Shown here piece after piece: positions 35,699 through 44,599 of a DNA stretch of 64,000 nucleotides. Made by a program: the position numbers and the translations under genes. Under the pieces are notes generated by a model. It searched no databases, was not told where the DNA came from, and was given only the letters and a program-made list of their open reading frames with translations. This DNA is from Treponema_B putidum (GTDB taxonomy: Bacteria; Spirochaetota; Spirochaetia; Treponematales; Treponemataceae): assembly GCF_007830595.1 (NCBI RefSeq), contig NZ_VLLD01000007.1. One strand, written 5' to 3'. Numbering within the stretch: the first letter of the stretch is position 1; the number at the start of each line of letters is the position of its first letter.

Positions 35699-36853
35699 CT
35701 AATTTACTAATTCTTTATAAATTTTTTCTATTCTTTTTGCAAAGTTAGCAGACGAAAAATTATCGGCAAGCTTAAATGCTTCTTCTGCATAGTGTTTTAT
35801 TTCTGCTTTGTTTTGTAAAGCAAATTTAATATTATCTAAAAGCTCATGGTCTTCTTTAAACAATAGACCGTTTTTTTTATGAAACACAAGTCCCTTAACA
35901 TTTGTGTCATCATATACCAAAACGGGGATCCCTGCAGCCATTGCTTCAAGAATAGTTAGTCCCTGTGTTTCCGTTTTTGACGGACTTATAAATATATCTG
36001 CTATTTTATAATATATGGGAACTTTGTCGTTTGGAATTCTATTTGTAAATATAACATTATCTTCTAAATTCAAATCTTTTGCTTTTTCTTCAAGTTTTAA
36101 TCTATCAGGTCCGTCACCTACAATAATTAATTGAATATTTTTATCTTTGTTTATTATTTCAGGCATTATATTAATCAAAGTTTCAATATTTTTTTCTTTT
36201 GAGATTCTTCCTAAAAATATAATTTTAAATGAATCTTTTTTTATATTAAAAGATTTTAATAAGTTGTCTATTTCGGTGTCAGTAAAACTTTTTTTAAATT
36301 TTTCAAGATTTATTCCTGTGGGGACAACATAAATTTTATTTTTTACTCCATAGCTTAAAAGCAAGTCCTTTGTTTTTTCTGTGGGGGCTATAATTCCTGA
36401 AAAATGGGCAATATAATGTTTTGAGAATTTTCGCACTATTTTTTTTAAAGGCATTTTTCCAATATTAGAAATATAGTGGGTATATTCTTCATAAACTGTA
36501 TGATATGTGTGCAATGAGGGAATATTAAGGTCTTTAGCAATGTAAGTACCGAAATTGCCCATAGAAAATTCCGTTTGAGTATGCACTATATCGAAATTTA
36601 AAGCCTTTACTTTATTGTATGCCTTTGTATGTTTTAAAAATAATCCTATTCTAAATTCCGACCATTTAAAGAACGGAATTGAAGGAATGCGTATAATATG
36701 TTTTTCATCCTCATCCTTAAACCCAGGGAAAGTTGTTGTAATTATATATACTTCGTGATTAAGTTTTTCCAATTCTTTTTGTAAGTTCATCGTGGAGGTT
36801 ATAACTCCGTTTATTTGAGGGTAATAGCAATCGGTAAAAATTCCTATTTTCAT
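35699..36853 (-). CDS. GT4 glycosyltransferase, likely glycolipid synthesis
   Basis: The start is the ATG at 36853 (MKIGIFTDCYYPQINGVITS), with GGAG upstream. The 384 residues have the two Rossmann-like halves of GT-B family 4. The N-terminal half has GIFTDCYYPQINGVITS and VHTQTEFSMG; the C-terminal half has IFLGRISKEKNIETLINIMP, IIVGDGPDRLKLE, and the retaining-enzyme segment FISPSKTETQGLTILEAMAA. The N-terminal layout resembles diacylglycerol glucosyltransferases (monoglucosyl-diacylglycerol synthases), which supply treponemal glycolipids. This exact substrate is an inference. Confidence 0.85.
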   Translation of the reverse strand: MKIGIFTDCYYPQINGVITSTMNLQKELEKLNHEVYIITTTFPGFKDEDEKHIIRIPSIPFFKWSEFRIGLFLKHTKAYNKVKALNFDIVHTQTEFSMGNFGTYIAKDLNIPSLHTYHTVYEEYTHYISNIGKMPLKKIVRKFSKHYIAHFSGIIAPTEKTKDLLLSYGVKNKIYVVPTGINLEKFKKSFTDTEIDNLLKSFNIKKDSFKIIFLGRISKEKNIETLINIMPEIINKDKNIQLIIVGDGPDRLKLEEKAKDLNLEDNVIFTNRIPNDKVPIYYKIADIFISPSKTETQGLTILEAMAAGIPVLVYDDTNVKGLVFHKKNGLLFKEDHELLDNIKFALQNKAEIKHYAEEAFKLADNFSSANFAKRIEKIYKELVN

Positions 36854-36978
36854 TTTATATAGCTCCAATCAAAATTTATCATAGGCGGGTTTATTCTATC
36901 ACAAATGATTTTTTTTGACAACAACTCTTAATCGTGTTTTAAATGTTCATGTCTTGACCGTGACATGTCTAACTGTGC

Positions 36979-37007
36979 TTGACAGAATCTGCAAGACCAA
37001 CTAAACT
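36979..37007 (+). promoter_or_regulatory. Promoter with a very short leader
   Basis: TTGACA (36979-36984), 17-base spacer, TAAACT (37002-37007). The predicted start is about 37014, four bases before the ATG at 37018. A TTG earlier in the frame coincides with the -35 and cannot be the start. Confidence 0.6.
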
Positions 37008-37017
37008 AATACTTGTT

Positions 37018-38010
37018 ATGAGGCAATTTAATAGGTTAATCGCTATTTTTTTCATTTTTTTTATTACGGCTAAAGCTATAAGTCCGGAAGAAGAGACTTC
37101 CTTTAATTTTTCCGCTTCTCCTTGTCTGATAATAGGCTCAGGTTTTGAATATGTTTTAAAATATGATATAACTAGAAGCCGTTTAGATTGGCCTCTTTTA
37201 CCTTCCGGAGGGTTTACGGCTAATACCGAATTTAGGTTTAAAAAAGGCCTTTACCTTTCTTTTTTTTCTTCATTTATTATTCCTTCCTATTCCGGCCAGA
37301 TATTTGACTATGATTACCTTAACAATTCTGATCCTTTTATGTTGACTAAGTTTTCTGAACATAAGTCTTATATAAGGCAAGGCGTAGATTTAAATTTTAA
37401 TTTAGGTTGGGTGAGGTCTCTTGTTATATATAAGACGTCTGGAAATAAAAATATAAAAATATATTGCGGGCCGTCTTTAGGAATAAGATATATTTTAAAT
37501 TCGTGGGATGCCGTGGACGGTTATACCAAGTATCCTCCTGATACCGAGCCTCCAAGTCCTGTTTTACCCGATACGCCTATAGTTCCCGTAAGCGGTATAG
37601 GCATAAGTTATAAGCAGGCTTTTATCTTGCCTTATATCGGGATGCTATTTAGGTTTGAGCTTCCAAGAGACTGGAAGATTGATTTATCTACCCAACTTTG
37701 TCCGAGTGCTATTGGGTTTGCAGAGGATTTTCATTATAAGAGAGATGGTGGCGGACTAAAATTTGTAGATGTATTTGAAAAGAAAAATATATCTTTTTAC
37801 TTATATCTTTCGGCAGCAAAAAAACTTTCAAAGTATTTTTCTTTTTTTTCTTCAGTTGACTACACCTCGATTACGGCTTATAACGGAAAATCCTTTGTTT
37901 ATTTTTTAAAATCAGGTTTATTAAAAAGCTATTCAGCTACAGGTGCTGCCGGAGCTTCCCTGCACTGCGGCCGTATAAGTTTAGGCTTTATTTTTCATAT
38001 AATAAAATAG
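37018..38010 (+). CDS. Exported protein, probable outer-membrane beta-barrel
   Basis: The 330-residue product starts at the ATG at 37018 (MRQFNRLIAIFFIFFITAKA), which has a signal peptide. The mature part is rich in alternating hydrophobic strands with aromatic ends (GLYLSFFSSFIIPSY, ISFYLYLSAAKKLSKYFSFF), fitting a small barrel of 10-12 strands. A Pro-rich loop (TKYPPDTEPPSPVLPDTP) lies in the middle. The last residues (GRISLGFIFHIIK) lack a C-terminal aromatic residue. The family is not recognised. Confidence 0.7.
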   Translation: MRQFNRLIAIFFIFFITAKAISPEEETSFNFSASPCLIIGSGFEYVLKYDITRSRLDWPLLPSGGFTANTEFRFKKGLYLSFFSSFIIPSYSGQIFDYDYLNNSDPFMLTKFSEHKSYIRQGVDLNFNLGWVRSLVIYKTSGNKNIKIYCGPSLGIRYILNSWDAVDGYTKYPPDTEPPSPVLPDTPIVPVSGIGISYKQAFILPYIGMLFRFELPRDWKIDLSTQLCPSAIGFAEDFHYKRDGGGLKFVDVFEKKNISFYLYLSAAKKLSKYFSFFSSVDYTSITAYNGKSFVYFLKSGLLKSYSATGAAGASLHCGRISLGFIFHIIK

Positions 38011-38040
38011 ATTTTTTTTTGATAATTTTAAATAAAAAAC

Positions 38041-38063
38041 CCCGAGCTCTTTTGGAGCCCGGG
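38041..38063. terminator. Bidirectional terminator hairpin
   Basis: A nine-pair stem with one mismatch and a five-base loop, between the barrel gene and rlpA. On the minus strand it is followed by a T-rich run (GGTTTTTTATT), so it best serves rlpA. Confidence 0.65.
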
Positions 38064-38111
38064 TAAAATTATTTTAGGAGGTATGATAAACAGTTCGGCA
38101 GGTTTTATGTA

Positions 38112-38888
38112 TTACCAACTTTCTTGGCGGAGGATATAATCTGTAAAGGAATTTAGCTCAAGTACCTTTTTTACTTTTTCAAGTTCATGAGGTCTGATAC
38201 CGTACAAGACAACTCTTGTAGTTGTTTCGGTTTTTTCATAGGCAGGTTCAAAGCCTATTTTTCTTAATTTGATTACAAGCCTCATAGCGTTTTCTTCACG
38301 TTTAAATGAACCCAGCTGAATTCTCCATAAAACGCCCTCTGTTTCCGAAGCCTTAGCCGGTATATAAACAAGATCGCGATTTTTTGTATCAGGTATGTAA
38401 TTCGGGGATTGACTTTGAGACTGTTTTACGGATTGCACGGCAGTTTCTTCCGTTTTTACTGGAATATTTTCTTTAGTCACCGGTTTTTTTGAAGTTTCGG
38501 TATTAGTAAAGGATTCCATATTGGCTGGGTCTATCTTTCTTAGCCTTACCCTTACAACCCCATGAGAGAGCATATCTAAGGCTTTTGCAGCTGCCTTTGA
38601 GACATCTATTTCACGGTTACCTACAAAGGGGCCTCTATCATTTATTCTTACGATGACTTTTTTTCCGTTTTCTAAGTTGGTAACTTCAACAAGAGTTCCA
38701 AAAGGAAGCGTTTTGTGCGCTGCAGTATACGTATTCATATCGAATATTTCCCCGTTTGCGGTAGGCCTTCCGTTAAAGGCTTCTCCGTAATACGAAGCAT
38801 AGGTTTCCTCGCTTATAATTTCTCCTTGTGCCGTTAATGAACCTATAATTGACAAGGACAAAATTAATATAAAGATTGTTTTTTTCAT
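38112..38888 (-). CDS. rlpA: Rare lipoprotein A-like protein with DPBB and SPOR domains
   Basis: RlpA proteins act on peptidoglycan glycan strands, often at the septum. The 258 residues have a signal peptide (TIFILILSLSIIGSLTAQG) and the double-psi beta-barrel (ASYYGEAFNGRPTANGEIFD, AAHKTLPFGTLVEVTNL, VRINDRGPFVGNREIDVSKA). A linker rich in Lys, Thr and Gln follows, then a C-terminal SPOR domain (LWRIQLGSFKREENAMRLVI ... VLYGIRPHELEKVKKVLE). The N-terminus lacks an obvious lipobox Cys, so it may be soluble in the periplasm. Confidence 0.93.
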   Translation of the reverse strand: MKKTIFILILSLSIIGSLTAQGEIISEETYASYYGEAFNGRPTANGEIFDMNTYTAAHKTLPFGTLVEVTNLENGKKVIVRINDRGPFVGNREIDVSKAAAKALDMLSHGVVRVRLRKIDPANMESFTNTETSKKPVTKENIPVKTEETAVQSVKQSQSQSPNYIPDTKNRDLVYIPAKASETEGVLWRIQLGSFKREENAMRLVIKLRKIGFEPAYEKTETTTRVVLYGIRPHELEKVKKVLELNSFTDYILRQESW

Positions 38889-38952
38889 TTAATTCCTCCC
38901 GAATTAAAATCTCATATATTCAGTATCGGAATAAAAAAAAATAAGATTAGAA

Positions 38953-38985
38953 AAAAGCCCTAAACCGTTTAAGTTTAGGGCTTTT
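38953..38985 (-). terminator. Terminator downstream of tRNA-Leu
   Basis: Perfect 13-base arms (38953-38965 and 38973-38985) with a 7-base loop. On the minus strand it follows the tRNA directly and ends in a run of T. Confidence 0.85.
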
Positions 38986-38986
38986 G

Positions 38987-39070
38987 TGCTGAAGACGGGA
39001 ATTGAACCCGTACGGCATTACTGCCAAGGGATTTTAAGTCCCTAGTGTCTACCTATTCCACCACTTCAGC
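38987..39070 (-). tRNA. tRNA-Leu (anticodon UAA)
   Basis: The minus strand reads GCTGAAGTGGTGGAATAGGT..., with an acceptor stem GCTGAAG / CTTCAGC, a D arm, the anticodon stem-loop GGGA CTTAAAA TCCC giving UAA, a long variable arm as in class II tRNAs, and the T arm GGGTTCAATTCCC. The discriminator is A. CCA is not encoded. The length is 84 bases. Confidence 0.96.
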
Positions 39071-39109
39071 GGATGTGGTATACTATCATAAATTTTAAAG
39101 GAGGTCAAG

Positions 39110-40075
39110 ATGTTTTCCGACTCTCATGCGCATTTTTTTATGATTTTTCAAAGGAATGAAGGAGATACTTCGTTTTTACATACAATGAAAGAAAGAAATT
39201 TTAAGTTTGCTATGGATATCGGTACTCAGCCGGGTGATTTAAAAGAAAGGCAAAAATTTATTTCGGATGTTTTTAGCGACAAAATTCAAGGGCAAATGCC
39301 CGGGCTAATGCCCGGTCAAATGACCATGCAAGCGACCGTTCATGAGCCTGAGCGTTTTCCCGATTTTATGCATTTTGCGGCAGGTCTTTGGCCCCATGCC
39401 GAAAGCATTGCCGATCCAGAAAATGCTCTTGCAGCCTTAAAAACCGATATTGATACTCTTTTTTTGCAAAAAGCCGAAGCGGAAAAGACTAATCCGGGTA
39501 AGCCCTTTTATTGCGGCCTTGGAGAATGCGGGCTTGACCGTTACTGGAACGGTCCTGCTGCCGAAAAAAGGGGAGGGGATTTAAATTCCGAAGAAAAAGG
39601 CACAAGCGATATAGAAGGGGAGGAGTTTCTTTTTAAAGAGCAGTTAAAAATCGCAAAAGAAAAAAATCTTTCCGTAATCGTTCATTCAAGGGATGCTTAC
39701 GAAGATACCCTAAAATGTATTGATGAGGTAGGACATCACAAAGGGATAATTCACTGCTATTCCTATGGGCTTAAAGAGGCTTATACCTTTTTGGAAAGGG
39801 GTTGGTATATTTCCTTTCCCGGGAATGTAACTTATGCTAAAAAGCAGGCCGATAAGGATAGGATTGCAGAGCTTGTGAGGGCCATTCCTGCCGATAAGCT
39901 CTTGCTTGAAACGGATGCCCCGTATTTAGCCCCTGTTCCTTTTAGAGGAAAGATAAATACTCCTCTTTTAATAGAATACACCTATGCCGCCGTTTCCGAG
40001 ATTTTAGGTAAATCTATGGAAGCATTGGCAGAACAAATTTATCAAAACTGCTGTTCTTGTTTTTTGGTAAGGTAG
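39110..40075 (+). CDS. TatD-family metal-dependent deoxyribonuclease
   Basis: TatD enzymes are TIM-barrel hydrolases acting on DNA. AAGGAGG precedes the ATG. The 321 residues show the metal ligands in SDSHAHFF near the start, CGLGECGLDRYW, VIVHSRDAYEDTLKCID, GIIHCYSYGLKEA and LLLETDAPYLAPVPFRGK. An unusual Met/Gln/Pro-rich insertion (GQMPGLMPGQMTMQ) at about residues 63-77 is encoded by short imperfect repeats. The end CFLV-R is typical. Confidence 0.92.
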   Translation: MFSDSHAHFFMIFQRNEGDTSFLHTMKERNFKFAMDIGTQPGDLKERQKFISDVFSDKIQGQMPGLMPGQMTMQATVHEPERFPDFMHFAAGLWPHAESIADPENALAALKTDIDTLFLQKAEAEKTNPGKPFYCGLGECGLDRYWNGPAAEKRGGDLNSEEKGTSDIEGEEFLFKEQLKIAKEKNLSVIVHSRDAYEDTLKCIDEVGHHKGIIHCYSYGLKEAYTFLERGWYISFPGNVTYAKKQADKDRIAELVRAIPADKLLLETDAPYLAPVPFRGKINTPLLIEYTYAAVSEILGKSMEALAEQIYQNCCSCFLVR

Positions 40076-40085
40076 TGTCGGGCAT

Positions 40086-40112
40086 ATCTAAAAACTCGGT
40101 TAGTTTTTAGAT
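40086..40112 (+). terminator. Hairpin after the TatD gene
   Basis: Arms ATCTAAAAACT (40086-40096) and its complement at 40102-40112 with a 5-base loop. There is no long T-run. Confidence 0.5.
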
Positions 40113-40125
40113 GTTCACTACAGTA

Positions 40126-40185
40126 AAAAGGCTGTCCGCCCTTATGGGAGCCCCTTGTGGGGACCCGTATGGGGAACAGCCTTTT
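40126..40185. terminator. Bidirectional terminator between TatD and the OmpA-family gene
   Basis: Outer arms AAAAGGCTGT / ACAGCCTTTT with an inner CCCC/GGGG stem. Both ends carry T- or A-runs, so it can end transcripts from both convergent genes. Confidence 0.8.
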
Positions 40186-40209
40186 GTTTTATTTAAAAAG
40201 CTTTAAATT

Positions 40210-43200
40210 TTACTGCTTAATCAAAATAAATTCTACTCGGCGGTTTTTCCACCAGTTGTCCCTGTCGTTAAAGGAGGCAACGGGCTTGGAGCTTCCCATT
40301 CCAACCGAAGAAAGACGGGAGCTTCTGACGCCTTCCTTTATAAGGAATTGGCGGACAGCCTCCGCCCTTTGTTTTGATAAGGGGAGGAGATCCGCTTTTT
40401 CTTCTTTTTCGGTACCTGTCGTAGTATTGGCGTGTCCTTCAACCTGAACCTGATATTCGGGGAATTTATTGAGGATAACGGCAATACGCTTTAAGATATT
40501 ATTGTTCTTATCGACAATGGCCTGATTTAGGCCTTCAAAGTCGGCTGCATTTGCCCTAAAAATAATCGAAGGTACGGCTATTTTTAGTTTATCCCCGTCC
40601 CTGATAACAAGGATATCTACTGGAATGTAGCCCCTGTAAACAGAGGTGAGGCCGACCTTATCGGTTACGGTAAAGGTAAAAGGATAATCCGTTGCAGACT
40701 GTACCGTTTCTCCTGAAAGAGAGCGGCCGTCCCAGATGAGTTCATTAGTTATTTTTTCCTTTCCGCCGGTTTTCCAAAAGAGTTTGCCTCCGTTTTCTTC
40801 CGGTTCGGTAATTTCAAACTTCCAGTTTTCGATGCCGGCCTTTGAATCGGCTTTTAGGCTTATGTAGAGGTCATCATCGGTGCCGTCATTATCGGGGCTG
40901 AAATATTTAGGCCTTGTGCTGACTCCGATCTTAGGTGCTTCAGTTGAAAGGATGAAGACATCGGTAAAGGCCGTTACTATATCGCCTTTTTTATATTCTA
41001 TGTACATGGTTGCCATGTATCTTCCGTCCGGGGCCTTTGAGTTTCCGCTTTTGCCGTCCCATACGAGTTTTTTAAGAAGACTTCCGTCCTTTTTGGAAGT
41101 CCATTCGGCAAAAATCTTACCGCTTTCGACATCCGAAATTTGTATATTCCAGTTATCTATTTCGGCATCAATGTTTGTAAGTACCGAAATATTTTGAACA
41201 TCCTTTATTCCGTTACCTGTAGGAGAAAATACCTTGTGTTCGGCAGTTATATAGCCCTTAGCCTGACGGCGGTCTACAACTATGCCTTCAAGTTTTTGAA
41301 AGGTTTTGTTTCCGGCCTCGTCTTCAGCCTCTACGACATAGGTATATTTTTCATCAGGGGCCTTATTGCCCGTATCGTCATCTGCTGCCCAGATAAACTT
41401 ATCGGCCTTGTTCTTCCATTTTAAGGTTTTTACCGTTTTATTTTTGGAATCGACAAAGCGTCCCACCCATTCTTTTTCGGAAGAAGATATTTGATCTATG
41501 GGAAGGTTCGGCTTGTTGTTTCCTTCAACAGGAGAAAAGGCCAGATAGGGAGCGGAAATTTGAATTTCAGGATAAACGGTGTCTATCGTTATCGATGAAA
41601 TAACGGATTTTGCCTTATTTTTATTTGCGAGTTCTACTTCAAATTCGGCAGAGTAGGTACCGTCGGATGCTGCCGTTTTTTTATCGGCTGAAAGGAGTTC
41701 ATCAGGCTGTCCGTCCCAAGTTATTTTCTTTGGAGGGGTATTGCCCTTGTAGGCTTTAACAAGTTTGCCTTTTGAGTCCTTGATGTTAAGACTAAATGAG
41801 CTTACAGCCGTTTTTGATTTTACTACAGGATAGAATTCCATGCTGTCCTTTACCCCGTCATTATTGGGAGAAAAGGCCGTATAATTTGATTGGAGAATGA
41901 TATCAGCTTTTTCGGTATTGAGCTCTACAAGTACGGTATTCGATAGGGCTTCGTTTTGAGCCTCATCAATTCCCCTTAATACATAGATGTACTTACCGTC
42001 TTCGGCAAAGCTGCCGTCGGACTTTCTTCCGTTCCATTCAAATTGAGGAGGCAGCTTGTCTCCAAGGCTGCTTGTAAAAATAGGCGTACCGCTGATTGTA
42101 TTTCCGCTTGAGGTCTTATAGATTTCCGCCGTCCATAAGCCGGGTTTTTCTTCCTTGTGGGTAAAGATAATGCTGTCCAGTTCTCCGTCGCCGTCGGGAG
42201 AAAATAGTTTTTGGTTCGTACTTGCTTCAGCCTTGGGCGGTGTAATGTCCAAGGTAAAAGAGGGCGTTTGAGTTGAAGGCTTATGCCCGTTTATATACCT
42301 TGCGGAAATAAAGGCCTTGTATGTGCCCTCAGGCAAGAGCTTCCCTGTTTCGTCCTTTCCGTCAAAACTTTTGGTTTCTATCTTTGAAGGAGTTCCAGTA
42401 TATGTTTTTACGGTTGCACCTGTTTGATTTTTTACTTCTATCTTCCATTCTTCAAGACCCTTGGTAATCGGAATAGAAGGAATAAAGCTTATCTTATTGT
42501 TTGAGCTGCTGACCGGCGAAAAGGCGTTTTTATCGATATTTATGTTGATCGAGGGCTTGTATGTATCAACAATGATGTTTGAAAGGTTTGATACGGTTTT
42601 ATTTTTTGCCCTGTCGGTAGATTCGATTTTATAGCTGTAAACTCCGTCAGGCACAAAAATTCCCGAATCGTCTTTTCCGTCCCAGCTTAAAGGAGTAAGT
42701 TCATTATTTTTAACCTCTATTTTTTTTACGACCTTGCCTTGGGCATCGCTTATGCTTGCCGTCCAAAGGTCTTCATTTGAACCCTTATTGTCGAAAACAA
42801 AGACATCTTTATTTCCGTCCCCGTCAGGACTGAAGATGAGGGCTTCTTGGTTTTGAGGTTTATTAAATGTAAGAGCGGGAGGAGTTTTATCCACATAGGC
42901 TGTGTAAACTTGAGATTCCGATTTATTTTTATTATCGTCTTCGGCTCTTATTACAAAGCTGTATTTTCCGTCGGGGGCTATTTCTCCCGAATCGGTGCGT
43001 CCGTCCCATCGAAGGGTTTCCGGCACTTCAACGCTTTCTTTGGATTTTCCTAAAAGTTTAAAGAATGAAGCGGCATCTTTCATTTCGCGTAAAGGAGTTT
43101 TGTTTGAAATTGTGCGGACAGTGTTTCCTTTTTCGTCCTTTATTTCGCAGTTCCAAGCCGTTACATACCTTTTGTCGGTAATTTTTAGGGGGATTTCCAT

Positions 43201-44304
43201 TGCGTCGTTTTCTCCGTCATTATTGGGAGAAAAGTACAGTGTGCCGTTTTCGGGCATTTCGGCTTGGATTTTAGGCCCTTCGTTGTCCTTTAGACCGAAG
43301 TGAACATTTACGCCTCCGCCGAATGCCCAAATTCCGTTATGAAATGGTTTTGCAGCAAATTCGGGACGGATTTCGTTTTCTTCCCAGCCGTTTTTCTTTA
43401 AGAAGGAATCGTTTGATCCTTTAGATTTAATCTTTATATTTACTCCTATGTTGAAGGAGGGGATAAATGTTTGTTTTTTGTTAATTGCTTCGGCCGTATT
43501 GATGACAAAACCTGTTTTAAAGGATATCATATCGGCCATGAGCATGTGAAGCCCCGTATTAAAGATAAGATTTTGGAAAAAGGGTGCCGAGAGGTCTGCA
43601 TGCATTCCGAGTTGGAAGCCGTCAATATCTACCAAGGTTGAAGCAAAGCCTACCCTCGGAGTGAGTATTGCAGGGCTGCCGCTTGAAGAACCTCCCTTTA
43701 TGCCTGTTGACTTTGGGTTATAGGTTTTGCCGAGTCCCGTTATAGAAACGCCCAGCTTGGAGTTTTTTAAAAATCCGAGGTCTCCGAACATATAAAGAGC
43801 CCCGATATCGAGCCCGAGTCCCCAGTCCTTTCCAAAGTCGGCATAGGCTCCGGCTCCTACTAAAAGTTTATCGGTTAAATCTTTTGAATATGAAAAGCGT
43901 AAGCCTCCCATTGTTCCAAGTTTTAAGGAATCAAATTCCGAATTTAAAAAGTGAAGGCTTCCTGCAAGGTTTCCCCATCTAAAGGGGTAGAGGACTCCTG
44001 CATTGGCTGCATGGCCGACACCTTTTTCTTTGCTGAGGCCTGCAAGTAAAAAATAGGAAACATCGAGAATAGGCCTTTGTTCTGCCCCGCCTAAAGCCGG
44101 ATTTACGGCAAGACTGCCCGGCACAGTGTCCCCGAAAGGTCCGCCTGTAACAGAGGCCTGTCCTCCGGCAACTGATGGGGATTGCAGAGCGGGCTTTTCT
44201 TCCCCTCCGGGCATGGGATCATAGGCAAAAACTGCCGATCCTATCATAAAAAAGCATAAAACAAAAAAAACTTTCACTTTTAAACCGAATTTAAAAAAAA
44301 TCAT
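40210..44304 (-). CDS. Large OmpA-family outer-membrane protein with FlgD/gliding-type repeats
   Basis: The 1364-residue product has a signal peptide (VFFVLCFFMIGSAVFA). An N-terminal region of about 330 residues resembles a UPF0164/PorV-like barrel (GSLAVNPALGGAEQRPILDV, SFNIGVNIKIKSKGSN). About eight Ig-like repeats follow, several opening with the pattern F-S-P-x-x-D-G-x-x-D (for example LYFSPNNDGENDAMEIPL, LIFSPDGDGNKDVFVFD, KYFSPDNDGTDDDL) and including a W-D-G-R or W-N-G turn, like FlgD or gliding-motility C-terminal modules. The C-terminus is an OmpA peptidoglycan-binding domain (VEGHANTTTG, LSKQRAEAVRQFLIKEGV, SSVGMGSSKPV). It probably tethers the outer membrane to peptidoglycan. The gene is monocistronic. 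Confidence 0.85.
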   Translation of the reverse strand: MIFFKFGLKVKVFFVLCFFMIGSAVFAYDPMPGGEEKPALQSPSVAGGQASVTGGPFGDTVPGSLAVNPALGGAEQRPILDVSYFLLAGLSKEKGVGHAANAGVLYPFRWGNLAGSLHFLNSEFDSLKLGTMGGLRFSYSKDLTDKLLVGAGAYADFGKDWGLGLDIGALYMFGDLGFLKNSKLGVSITGLGKTYNPKSTGIKGGSSSGSPAILTPRVGFASTLVDIDGFQLGMHADLSAPFFQNLIFNTGLHMLMADMISFKTGFVINTAEAINKKQTFIPSFNIGVNIKIKSKGSNDSFLKKNGWEENEIRPEFAAKPFHNGIWAFGGGVNVHFGLKDNEGPKIQAEMPENGTLYFSPNNDGENDAMEIPLKITDKRYVTAWNCEIKDEKGNTVRTISNKTPLREMKDAASFFKLLGKSKESVEVPETLRWDGRTDSGEIAPDGKYSFVIRAEDDNKNKSESQVYTAYVDKTPPALTFNKPQNQEALIFSPDGDGNKDVFVFDNKGSNEDLWTASISDAQGKVVKKIEVKNNELTPLSWDGKDDSGIFVPDGVYSYKIESTDRAKNKTVSNLSNIIVDTYKPSININIDKNAFSPVSSSNNKISFIPSIPITKGLEEWKIEVKNQTGATVKTYTGTPSKIETKSFDGKDETGKLLPEGTYKAFISARYINGHKPSTQTPSFTLDITPPKAEASTNQKLFSPDGDGELDSIIFTHKEEKPGLWTAEIYKTSSGNTISGTPIFTSSLGDKLPPQFEWNGRKSDGSFAEDGKYIYVLRGIDEAQNEALSNTVLVELNTEKADIILQSNYTAFSPNNDGVKDSMEFYPVVKSKTAVSSFSLNIKDSKGKLVKAYKGNTPPKKITWDGQPDELLSADKKTAASDGTYSAEFEVELANKNKAKSVISSITIDTVYPEIQISAPYLAFSPVEGNNKPNLPIDQISSSEKEWVGRFVDSKNKTVKTLKWKNKADKFIWAADDDTGNKAPDEKYTYVVEAEDEAGNKTFQKLEGIVVDRRQAKGYITAEHKVFSPTGNGIKDVQNISVLTNIDAEIDNWNIQISDVESGKIFAEWTSKKDGSLLKKLVWDGKSGNSKAPDGRYMATMYIEYKKGDIVTAFTDVFILSTEAPKIGVSTRPKYFSPDNDGTDDDLYISLKADSKAGIENWKFEITEPEENGGKLFWKTGGKEKITNELIWDGRSLSGETVQSATDYPFTFTVTDKVGLTSVYRGYIPVDILVIRDGDKLKIAVPSIIFRANAADFEGLNQAIVDKNNNILKRIAVILNKFPEYQVQVEGHANTTTGTEKEEKADLLPLSKQRAEAVRQFLIKEGVRSSRLSSVGMGSSKPVASFNDRDNWWKNRRVEFILIKQ

Positions 44305-44403
44305 ATTGAGCTCCTTTAAAAGCTGGCATAACTGCTTAGTAAAACACTTTTATAGGTAAAGTGTTACTTATTATATTATAATGATAAAGACGCATCACTC
44401 GCT

Positions 44404-44446
44404 AGCCTTAAGGCTTGCCTAAAGAGAGATATTTAAGCAATATCTC
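44404..44446. repeat. Palindromes in the divergent intergenic region
   Basis: A perfect 12-base palindrome AGCCTTAAGGCT (44404-44415) is followed by GAGATAT / ATATCTC arms (44426-44446). They lie between the OmpA-family gene and the secretin/RHS operon, and could be operators or an attenuator. The rest of 44305-44599 is AT-rich with no gene. Confidence 0.5.
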
Positions 44447-44486
44447 AAAAAAAGTAAAAAAATGTATTTTTTTTTAAATTTACGTC

Positions 44487-44515
44487 TTGACAAATTAATA
44501 TATGTATGATAGGTT
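44487..44515 (+). promoter_or_regulatory. Candidate promoter of the secretin-RHS operon
   Basis: TTGACA (44487-44492), 17-base spacer, TAGGTT (44510-44515). The -10 match is modest. It is the only -35-like TTGACA I see ahead of the first gene at 44600. Confidence 0.4.
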
Positions 44516-44599
44516 TACAAATCGGCCGTTTTGTGTGCGTATCATTTTCTCCCTTCAATTTGACGGCTTAATACTTTTATTTTTAGGAAAATCACTTTT

